From DAIOHQ01 sp036744635 (GTDB lineage Bacteria; Planctomycetota; Phycisphaerae; Tepidisphaerales; Tepidisphaeraceae), in the NCBI GenBank assembly GCA_036744635.1, contig DAIOHQ010000026.1, forward strand, positions 1-29,502: 29,502 bases of DNA. Direction: 5' to 3'. How positions within the stretch are numbered: the first letter of the stretch is position 1; every line of letters begins with the position of its first letter. The position numbers were made by a program, and so were the translations under genes. A model generated the notes under the pieces. It had not been told where the DNA came from. It was given only the letters and a program-made list of their open reading frames with translations, and did not search any database. Below are positions 1 to 7,729 of the stretch, one piece after another.

Positions 1-192
<192 letters not shown>

Positions 193-269
193 GATGGTCG
201 GCAGCGCGGCCCTGAAAGCCGTTTGCCAGATGCCCCTTGCGGCCGCTGGCGCTTTCGTGGAGCGCTGCC

Positions 270-560
270 ATGTCCGACTCAATATCCATTCCCCGTTATC
301 AATTGCACAGAGCAACCGGCCGAGCGCGCGTGACCCTCAACGGCCGCGACGTCTACCTGGGTGAACATAATTCTCCTGACAGCAAGGCGAAATATCAGCG
401 CCTCATCGCGGAGTGGCTCTCGGCCGGGCGAACACTGGCACCGTCCGGAGCGGGCGCGGCACTCAGCGTGAGCGAGGTAATGCTCGCATACGTGCGGCAT
501 GCCGAAAGCTATTATCGCGATGCAGACGGCAACCCGACACGAGAAGTCTGGCGCTGGTGA
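270..560 (+). pseudogene. Truncated tyrosine-recombinase (integrase) N-terminus
   Basis: The ATG at 270 opens a reading frame beginning MSDSISIPRYQLHRATGRA. It continues with a 'VTLNGRDVYLGEH' beta-hairpin, 'YQRLIAEWLSAGR', 'SVSEVMLAYVRHAESYY' and 'NPTREV'. This pattern matches, from memory, the N-terminal arm-binding/SAM-like part of planctomycete site-specific integrases. Full-length relatives are around 400 residues and carry a catalytic R...HxxR...Y domain. Here homology stops after about 92 codons (near 545), and the frame ends at TGA 558-560 inside the neighbouring minus-strand gene. No catalytic residue remains, so the fragment cannot be active. Its position directly beside tRNA-Asp is where such integrases normally sit. 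Confidence 0.75.
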
Positions 561-3510
561 GATGGGGGGCGCGGATGGCACGGGGGATCTGGGTGGTGAG
601 GGTGATGGTGCGGTGTTCCCCGGGGAGGAGGTCGAATAGGTTGTCGGAGGGAAGGACGCCGGGAGGGAGGAGGAGCTCGACGGAGTGGGCGAAGATGTTG
701 CTGGAGACGGTGAATTGGGTGATGTAGTGGGCGTGGGTGCGGGCGCGGGCTTCGCGTTGAGCGGTGGCGCGGGCGGTGACGGTGAGGGTGGGGCGGGTGA
801 TGTGAAGGTGGCGGAAGTCGCAGTCGGTGAGGGTGGCGGGAAGGATGTCTAAGGCGCTGCCAGGGGCGATGGAGTGGGCGGAGGAATTAGGGGGGACAAT
901 GCGGGCGAACCAGAGGCCGGCCTGGGGGTCGTGTTGGCCGCGTGGGAAGAGGGCGAGGGTGGTGCGGGCCATGGGCGGCGCGGTGAACTTCTTGCGGCCG
1001 GCGATGGCGTAGTTGCCGGCGGTGGAGACGTAACCGTATTCGACGGTGGCGCGGACGGGGTTGAGGGTGTCGTTGGCGAGGAGGATGGCGATTTTTTCCG
1101 AGGCGCGGGCGCGGGAGGCGCGGGAGGACGCCGCGGCGGAGGGGGCGGCAACGGAACTGGAGGAGGTGAGGGCGGAGGCGGTGGAGGAGAGCCCGTCTGA
1201 GGGGGCGGCGGCCGCTCCGGTTTCGCGGAGGATCAGCCGGATGGGCGCGAAGGCGCGGCGGACGAACCAGAAGGAGGATTTGCGGCGGAGGTAGTAGTCG
1301 ATGATGGTCCAGCCGACTTCCCCCCAGGTGTCGTTGTACATCCAGAAGAGGGCGCCGTGGCAGCGCGGCTTGGCGCGGAGGGACTCGAGGGAGTAGCCGT
1401 ACATCAGGCCCTGGGTCAGGCCGCCATAGTAGATGAATTCGTCGAGGGTGGCGTTCAGGGGGTCGATGTAGTGCTTGGCGATGCCCTTGTCGAAGGCGCC
1501 CTGGTCGAAGGTGTTCATGTGGTGACGCCAGAGGGGGTCAGCGCGGTCATAGTGGGCGTCGGGAGTGTCGGGGGTTTTGCGAATGGGGGATGGGCTTGAG
1601 CGGCCAATCAGATAGTCGGACATGGTTTGTCGGCAGGCGGGGCCGGGGTAGCCATATTCGCTGACGAACAGGGCGCCGCACTGGTCGAAGAGTTTGGGCT
1701 CGTAGCGTTTGACGTGTTCGCTTTGCATGGGGACGGCCCAGAAGTGGCAGTCGCCGGCGGTCCAGTCATCTGGGGTGGCGCCGCCGGAGGGGGAGGTGTA
1801 CCAGTAGGGGATCTGCGGGCAGTTGCGATGAACGGCGGCGGGGAGCACCTCGCCGAGCAGGCGGGTGCCCTTATCGGTGAGGTGGTCGCCTGCGCCCATG
1901 CAGTAGGAGAGTTCGTTGCTGCCGCACCAGAGCGCCATGGACGCGTGATTGCGGAGGCGGCGGGTCTGGTAGTCGGCTTCCCTGGCGATCTCATCGCGGA
2001 AGCTTTCGATGTGGTCGGGATAGGGTGAGCAGGCGAGCATGAAGTCGTGCCACACCAGGATGCCTTCGCGGTCGCAGGCTTCGAAGAAGCTGTCGGGCGG
2101 ATAGATGCCGCCGCCCCAGATGCGCAGCATGTTGAAGTTGGCGGCGGCCGCCTCGCGCACGAGGGTGTCGTAGCTGGCGTCGGTGGCGCGGGCATAGAGG
2201 CTGTCCGGGGGAATCCAGTTGCCGCCTTTGCAGAACAGGGGCTGCTCGTTGCAGCGCACGGTGAAGGTGTTGGCGGTATCCAGCTCGATGAACCGAATTC
2301 CGTAGAGCAGCGGCGGGTGGATGATGCGGCGGGTGGGCGTGCGCAGGTTAACTTCGATGGAATAGCGCGGCTGCTTGCCCATCCCGCTCGGCCACCAGAG
2401 GCGGGCGGCGGGGAGCGAGACCGGGAGATCGATGAAGTTCAGGCCGCTCTGCAGGATGGTCTGCACCTGAGCGGTGGCGGCGACTTTGCCGTCCGGGTCG
2501 CGGACGGTGAGGTGGAGGGTGCCTTGGCCGCTGGCGTAGGGGTTGAGCCATTGGACGGTGGCGGCGATGGTGAGGGAGACGGCCTGGGTGCTGTCCGCGG
2601 ATGGCTTGGGCGGCGGGGCGGAGGCGCGATTGCGGGCGGGCGTTCGTTGCGCTGTCACCTGCACATCGCGGATGGCGGCTTCGTGGAGGATGCGCAGCTC
2701 GCAGTGTCCGCCGATGGCGACGGTGGCGCAGCGCGGGGCCCAGTCCCAGCCCCAGGTGAACTGGGCCTTGCGGACGAACGGGCGGCGGCGGTCGCCGCGC
2801 ATGGGCAGGCCGCGGCTGTCTTCCGTGGGCTGGAAGCCTTTCATCGGCTGGTAGTCTTCGGCGCGGATGTCCTCGACGCCGGTGGTCAGGCGGACCAGCA
2901 GGATGTTCTCTCCCGCGCGGATGATACCGTTGACCTTGGCGAGGAAGGGGCGGAAGGCGGAGGGGTGATCGCCGATGTGCTGGCCGTTGAGAAAGATCGA
3001 GGCGTGGCTGTCGAGCCCATTCAGCTCCAATTCGAGCACCGGCCAGGCGGGAGGCGGCTGGGGTGGGGTGGTGTCGCCCTCAGAAGGGAGGGATGGGCCG
3101 AGCGGGGCGGTGTGGAGCGGGCCCGGGGAGACGTGACGGGCGGGCACGTCGAAGGTTCGGCGCAGCCACCATGAGCGGTCTTCAATCCAGTGCTGGTCGA
3201 GGCTGTTGATGCCTTCGAGGGGTTCGGGGATGCGGCCGGCGGCGATGAGGCCCTGGCGGATGTCGCCGGGGATGGGAGTGTCGATCCAGTCGGCGGGGGT
3301 ATTCGATGCCTGCGAGGCTGCATGCGCGTCAGCCGGTTCCGCGGAGGCAACCGTGCCGAGGATGCGCGGGGCGGCGTCGGCGCTGACGGAGAGGGGTTCT
3401 TCGTGAAGCTGCCAGGTGCCGTCGAGGGAGAGGGCGCTGGTCTGCGGCGTGAGGGTCTTGCGGATTGGCTTGCGTTTGCTGCGGCGGGCGGTCGTGGGTT
3501 TCCTGCTCAT
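463..3510 (-). CDS. GH2 family beta-mannosidase-like glycoside hydrolase
   Basis: The protein is about 1015 residues from ATG 3510-3508. An N-terminal sugar-binding jelly roll ('LDGTWQL', 29-35) is followed by 'TWGWDWAPR' (252-260), the counterpart of the beta-mannosidase FSWDWGP motif. The TIM barrel has 'KGGNWIPPDSLYAR' and 'MLRIWGGGIYPPDSFFEACD'. The proposed acid/base is E533 in 'WCGSNE' and the nucleophile E618 in 'FVSEYGY'. These motifs indicate retaining hydrolysis of beta-mannosides or a related glycoside. There is no clear signal peptide, so it may act in the cytoplasm on imported oligosaccharides. A Ser/Ala-rich linker lies near residues 840-870. The last roughly 27 residues read antisense through the integrase remnant, so the native C-terminus was probably replaced. 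The start overlaps the upstream stop as ATGA. Confidence 0.9.
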   Translation of the reverse strand: MSRKPTTARRSKRKPIRKTLTPQTSALSLDGTWQLHEEPLSVSADAAPRILGTVASAEPADAHAASQASNTPADWIDTPIPGDIRQGLIAAGRIPEPLEGINSLDQHWIEDRSWWLRRTFDVPARHVSPGPLHTAPLGPSLPSEGDTTPPQPPPAWPVLELELNGLDSHASIFLNGQHIGDHPSAFRPFLAKVNGIIRAGENILLVRLTTGVEDIRAEDYQPMKGFQPTEDSRGLPMRGDRRRPFVRKAQFTWGWDWAPRCATVAIGGHCELRILHEAAIRDVQVTAQRTPARNRASAPPPKPSADSTQAVSLTIAATVQWLNPYASGQGTLHLTVRDPDGKVAATAQVQTILQSGLNFIDLPVSLPAARLWWPSGMGKQPRYSIEVNLRTPTRRIIHPPLLYGIRFIELDTANTFTVRCNEQPLFCKGGNWIPPDSLYARATDASYDTLVREAAAANFNMLRIWGGGIYPPDSFFEACDREGILVWHDFMLACSPYPDHIESFRDEIAREADYQTRRLRNHASMALWCGSNELSYCMGAGDHLTDKGTRLLGEVLPAAVHRNCPQIPYWYTSPSGGATPDDWTAGDCHFWAVPMQSEHVKRYEPKLFDQCGALFVSEYGYPGPACRQTMSDYLIGRSSPSPIRKTPDTPDAHYDRADPLWRHHMNTFDQGAFDKGIAKHYIDPLNATLDEFIYYGGLTQGLMYGYSLESLRAKPRCHGALFWMYNDTWGEVGWTIIDYYLRRKSSFWFVRRAFAPIRLILRETGAAAAPSDGLSSTASALTSSSSVAAPSAAASSRASRARASEKIAILLANDTLNPVRATVEYGYVSTAGNYAIAGRKKFTAPPMARTTLALFPRGQHDPQAGLWFARIVPPNSSAHSIAPGSALDILPATLTDCDFRHLHITRPTLTVTARATAQREARARTHAHYITQFTVSSNIFAHSVELLLPPGVLPSDNLFDLLPGEHRTITLTTQIPRAIRAPHLTSARLLVSGCRLHRDNSFRHAARMRALPRSR

Positions 3511-4451
3511 CGCCTCAGAATATCGGGCAGCGGCCGGCGGGCAAGTGGAGCGATGCAGGTGATGCGTGACCGTCGCGGGCAGGCAGCGGATGGGGACGAG
3601 GGAGATGGGAACATAGCAGCAAGCATGTAAAAGGGATGCGGGGCGGGAGGAGGAATCGGCGCTGGACAGAGGCGCCGGCTCATCACGGGGGACCAATTAC
3701 CGGCTCTCATTCGTGGACTTCTCATCGTGTAGCACGTGATAGAACTGCGAGAAACGTGGAGCGCCGCGAAAGCCGGCCGCTGTTCCTGGAGCGAGACTGG
3801 CCGTCGCCAACGGGTCAGTCGATTTGGTCGTCGCCGGCGGAATGGCCCGCCCCCGGCGTCAACCGGCGTTCCACATTCCGGGCATCGCTTGGGGCTGGCA
3901 CGCAGGTCGTAGCCGCACTTGGGGCACAGCCCGAGGAGTTTACGCTTACGCTTCAGGTTACGGCTTTTCAGCCAGATCGCCGGCAGAATCGCCAGCAAGA
4001 GCATTGGGAACCACGCCGGGATGGTAACTTCCATCCCCGCTTCGGTGCTGAATAGCGGGGCGGGATTGCCATTGTTCACGTTCCAGTGGGCAAGGCCAAA
4101 CCCCAACCAGCTTCCGAAGTCACCCAGGACATTGTCTTCTACATACGGATAAGTAAGCGATCGATCGTTTTGAGCGAGGTGACGGGCGAGTCCATTCCGT
4201 TTGATGTATTCAGGAAGAGCGAGCAACTGTGCCGACTGCGAGGCGGTGCGGCGGGTGAAGGTGAGCTGAATGCCGCCGTGCGCCAAGAGCACGTCGGTGG
4301 AGTTCAACTGGCGATTTGCCTTCCCCGCGTTGCCCAATATCGCATAACTGAACTCGTCGGCGCTCCAGACGCTGCGCAGTCCCACGATCATCACCCCGAC
4401 GCACAGCACCAGCGAAATTGCCGCGAGGAGATTGAAGAGCTTGCGCCGCAT
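3507..4451 (-). CDS. Two-TM membrane protein with C-terminal zinc ribbon
   Basis: The ORF is 314 residues. A hydrophobic segment lies at about 7-25 and a second at 146-161. These enclose a roughly 115-residue domain with no recognised motif, followed by basic KSRNLKRKRK and a ribbon with C176, C179, C190 and C193 ('CPKCGYDLRASPKRCPECG'). This ribbon tail is frequent in planctomycete membrane proteins of unknown function. The 110 or so residues after the ribbon are Arg/Pro/Ser-rich with no visible fold and may be read-through after an ancestral stop was lost. The terminal TGA nevertheless overlaps the mannosidase ATG as ATGA, which would couple translation. No function is assigned. Confidence 0.6.
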   Translation of the reverse strand: MRRKLFNLLAAISLVLCVGVMIVGLRSVWSADEFSYAILGNAGKANRQLNSTDVLLAHGGIQLTFTRRTASQSAQLLALPEYIKRNGLARHLAQNDRSLTYPYVEDNVLGDFGSWLGFGLAHWNVNNGNPAPLFSTEAGMEVTIPAWFPMLLLAILPAIWLKSRNLKRKRKLLGLCPKCGYDLRASPKRCPECGTPVDAGGGPFRRRRPNRLTRWRRPVSLQEQRPAFAALHVSRSSITCYTMRSPRMRAGNWSPVMSRRLCPAPIPPPAPHPFYMLAAMFPSPSSPSAACPRRSRITCIAPLARRPLPDILRR

Positions 4452-4539
4452 CGCGGGGAAGTATAGCGGAAATGGGCGGTTCAGCGCTCCGCCGCCCGCC
4501 CCTCAGAGTAGATTGCTGCTCGGAGCGGTGTGTTGACGG

Positions 4540-5075
4540 CCGTCGGAGGGGGGCGGCTTTGTCTGTCTGACTTGCCTGGAGAACCAGATCGAAGCTGACG
4601 AGCAGCCGTGCCGCTCAGATTCAGCTCCTGGAGCCGCGTCAGGCCGCTGATCGCGTCCAGTCCCGCGTCGGTTATCTTGTATTGCTGCAGGTCCAGTATC
4701 CGAAGCCCCTGCATGCCCCTGCGGTGCTCCAGCCCCGCGTCCGTGACACCACTTGGCGGACACAGACAGCTCGCGCAACGCCGTGAGATGGGCGAGCTGG
4801 GCGACGTCTGCATCTCCTACGCGCCCCGGCAAATGCAGTCCCGGAATCTGCTGGCTTTCCACCTCCGCCGCCACTTTCTCGATGGACACCAGAGTTCCGG
4901 AGGTGGGTCGATGGACACCCACCACGCATCGCACGCGGGGATCTCCAGTCCGCGAGGTTCTTGCCCACAAAGTGGGGTCCTCCGCCCTTTTCCCCAACGA
5001 CCACCACGCCCAGCTGCACAGGGAAGCTGAACTGCCGGGCAGAATAGCGCTTGGAGCCAGCGGGAGGGTCCTCAC
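4540..5075 (-). pseudogene. Frameshifted leucine-rich-repeat (RNI-type) protein
   Basis: On the minus strand one frame encodes 'VGDADVAQLAHLTALREL' (about 4760-4830). A second frame continues with 'VTDAGLEHRRGMQGLRIL' and 'ITDAGLDAISGLTRLQEL' (about 4600-4755). These are consecutive planctomycete RNI-type LRRs of the form 'TDAGL..L..L..L..L.L'. The register changes by one base near 4750-4758, so no single ORF covers the repeats. Upstream protein-like sequence ('VSIEKVAAEVES') extends the first frame. Downstream of 'LNLSGTA' similarity ends quickly. A sequencing indel could also explain the break, but the short repeat array and lack of a good start favour a decayed gene. Confidence 0.6.
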
Positions 5076-5169
5076 CGTCGTCTTCTACCGTTGGCAGCTT
5101 GAATTTCGTCCTCCCCGCGCATGCGTCCCGACATGCTAAATTGCGCACGGTGCGGTACAATGGTAGGTC

Positions 5170-5352
5170 ATGCGACCGAAGAGCGCTAGACATTTTCCGC
5201 TTGGGTCTATTGGGGTGGTTCTGATCATTGTCGCGGAACTGCCGACGATCATCGGGATGCTGCGCGGCTTCAATCTACTGGCGCGAGGTGAAGACGTGTC
5301 ACTCGTTACTATACCATCGTATACCGTCTCACATTCGAAATTACCGTCATGA
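5170..5352 (+). CDS. Possible small membrane ORF or N-terminal gene remnant
   Basis: A 60-codon frame starts at ATG 5170 with a basic N-terminus (MRPKSARHF) and one hydrophobic segment ('GVVLIIVAELPTIIGML', about residues 15-31). From about residue 40 it runs into repeat B, so the C-terminus comes from repeat DNA. It may be the start of a membrane gene cut off by the repeat boundary. The ribosome binding site is weak, and it could simply be chance coding. Confidence 0.2.
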   Translation: MRPKSARHFPLGSIGVVLIIVAELPTIIGMLRGFNLLARGEDVSLVTIPSYTVSHSKLPS

Positions 5353-5391
5353 GTCGAGTATTTTCGATCATTCTGAATACCGATTGACACA
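5288..5391 (+). repeat. Repeat B, copy 1
   Basis: About 104 bases align by eye at roughly 85% with 22485-22587, with one single-base gap. The element is AT-richer than its surroundings, contains several ATACCG/TACCGT words, and ends in ATTGACACA, which includes a perfect TTGACA (5384-5389). The GTGACAC/GTGTCAC palindrome seen in copy 2 is degraded here. I see no coding capacity in either strand. Confidence 0.75.
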
Positions 5392-5407
5392 CCCATAGAC
5401 ATGATGC

Positions 5408-5540
5408 TCCCCAACGACCGCGCCATCAACCCCGAGCCCGGTCGCGCCCGCGCCCGCACCGGCTACCCGGGAATAAATTCCTGGGGACCACGGATGAAAA
5501 TATGTGCCATTCGTCATTTGTCATTCGCGCAAATGACGAA
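5408..5540 (+). pseudogene. Repeat C, copy 1: C-terminal scar of a toroid/DUF4159 gene paralogue
   Basis: From 5408 the frame reads SPTTAPSTPSPVAPAPAP then ATRE and a stop (TAA 5474-5476). The toroid gene at 25545-29138 ends PTTAPSTSSPVAPAPVTRD. The similarity continues past both stop codons: 'AATTCCTGGG(G/A)ACCACGGATGAAA' and tandem GTCATT(T/C)G words occur downstream of each. The fragment is therefore the 3' end and trailer of a second copy whose body is missing. It abuts repeat B and precedes the moxR promoter region. Confidence 0.75.
5510..5540 (+). terminator. Perfect 11-bp hairpin in the gene-end trailer
   Basis: TTCGTCATTTG (5510-5520) is perfectly complementary to CAAATGACGAA (5530-5540) across a nine-base loop. 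It is followed by CGACAAAATT rather than a run of T on this strand. The equivalent position after the intact toroid gene has a shorter GTCATTC/GAATGAC hairpin (29181-29198). A terminator or transcript-end role is plausible; a palindromic microrepeat is the alternative. Confidence 0.45.
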
Positions 5541-5563
5541 CGACAAAATTGAGGCGATTTCAA

Positions 5564-5591
5564 TTGACACTTCCCCCACTCCTGTTACCGT
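5564..5591 (+). promoter_or_regulatory. Candidate sigma70-type promoter of the moxR cluster
   Basis: TTGACA at 5564-5569 is a perfect -35 hexamer. TACCGT at 5586-5591 after 16 bases is a plausible -10 of the TANNNT form. It lies about 100 bases before the moxR start and just after the hairpin scar, where a promoter for the plus-strand cluster is expected. The -10 is weak and the assignment rests on sequence only. Confidence 0.4.
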
Positions 5592-5687
5592 GACCATCAA
5601 GTGATTGACGGGTGGACAATCTACCAATTGATCGCTGAATCTTCAACAGGGTCAAATGCGATCACTCCCACACACTCAGGACATCCC

Positions 5688-6704
<1,017 letters not shown>

Positions 6705-6709
6705 AAGCG

Positions 6710-6779
6710 TGAAACGTGAAGCGTGAAACATGAAGAAATTAATACCGGCCCCTCTACATGTTTCACGCTTCACGTTTCA
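6710..6779 (+). repeat. 23-bp perfect inverted repeat between moxR and the DUF58 gene
   Basis: Bases 6710-6732 are the exact reverse complement of 6757-6779, with a 24-base spacer. Each arm is built from GTGAAAC/GTGAAGC words. It starts six bases after the moxR stop and ends 17 bases before the DUF58 ATG. The transcript would form a very stable hairpin that could tune the MoxR to DUF58 ratio. Similar tandem GTGAAAC palindromes are, from memory, mobile microrepeats in environmental genomes. Confidence 0.85.
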
Positions 6780-6796
6780 GGTTTCGACATAATCCC

Positions 6797-7726
6797 ATGC
6801 CCGCCACACTCTCTCCATCTCGCTCCCCGTTCCTCGACCTGCGCTCCCTCTCCGCCGTCGCCCACATGCGCTTTGTCACCCGCCGCCAACTCGATGGCTC
6901 CTATAGCGGCCGGCATCGCTCGCGCCAGCAGGGCGGCGCCTCGGAATTCGTCGACTATCGCGAATACGTCGAGGGCGAAGACCTGCGCCGCCTCGATTGG
7001 AAAGTTCTCGCCCGCACCGGCCGGGCCTACACCCGCCTCTACCAGGATGAAACAAATCTTCTCTGCACGCTCGTCCTCGACGGCAGCGCCTCCATGCTTT
7101 TCGGCCCGCGCAATGGCCGCGGCACCGAAGGCTCCAAGCTGCAATACGCCCAATATCTCGCCACCGCGATCAGCCACGTCATCAGCCGCCAGCAGGACCA
7201 GATAGGCTTGGCGGTCATCTCCGATGGCGTGCAGTCGGTCATCTCCCCCGGCAGCACGCCCGGCCACGTCGCCGGCGTGCAGGACGCCATCGCAGCGATG
7301 CAAACCCGGCCCGCGACCAAACTAGCGGACGGCCTGCGCGACCTGTTCACCGAGCTCAAACGCCGCGGCGCCTTGGTGATTATCAGCGATTTCCTCCTGG
7401 ACGATACGGAGGGGTTGGAAAAAACCTTCGCCGCCATCCAGCTTTTCCGCCACCGTCATTGGGAGCTGGTAATCCTGCATCTCGTCCATCCCGATGAGGA
7501 GCGCCTGCCCGAAGGCCTGGCCTACCGCTTCGAGGGAATGGAAGGCGAAGGCCGCGTCGATTGCACGCCCGCCGACATTCGCGCCCGCTATCAGCAGCGC
7601 TTCGAAGCCCACGCCGCCACGGTGCGGCAACTGGCGCTGGCGGCCGGATGCGACTATCGCCGCATCTCCACCGCCATCCCTTACATGCAAACCCTCGGCG
7701 GATTCCTTGTCGAGCGATCGGGATAA
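6797..7726 (+). CDS. DUF58 protein with VWA-like MIDAS
   Basis: The protein is 309 residues from ATG 6797. The longer frame from 6758 only translates the inverted repeat. The DUF58 signature 'YREYVEGEDLRRLDW' spans about residues 54-68, followed by 'TRLYQDE'. A VWA fold then begins with MIDAS motif DGSAS (D95, S97, S99). No membrane segment is visible, so it is probably a cytoplasmic adaptor of the MoxR ATPase, as MoxR-DUF58 pairs are widely co-encoded. Its stop is three bases before the next ATG, implying co-translation with the BatA-like gene. The protein's own substrate is unknown. Confidence 0.93.
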   Translation: MPATLSPSRSPFLDLRSLSAVAHMRFVTRRQLDGSYSGRHRSRQQGGASEFVDYREYVEGEDLRRLDWKVLARTGRAYTRLYQDETNLLCTLVLDGSASMLFGPRNGRGTEGSKLQYAQYLATAISHVISRQQDQIGLAVISDGVQSVISPGSTPGHVAGVQDAIAAMQTRPATKLADGLRDLFTELKRRGALVIISDFLLDDTEGLEKTFAAIQLFRHRHWELVILHLVHPDEERLPEGLAYRFEGMEGEGRVDCTPADIRARYQQRFEAHAATVRQLALAAGCDYRRISTAIPYMQTLGGFLVERSG

Positions 7727-7729
7727 GCC

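Noticed and set aside
2047..3174. A 375-codon plus-strand ORF opposite the mannosidase
   Set aside because: It is antisense to a clear GH2 catalytic region and is Gly/Ala/Val-rich.
4452..4500. TATACT box upstream of the zinc-ribbon gene
   Set aside because: No -35 partner is visible, and the box lies too close to the ATG for a normal leader.
5510..5540. CRISPR-like short repeats (GTCATT words)
   Set aside because: There are only a few adjacent units, no uniform spacers and no cas genes.
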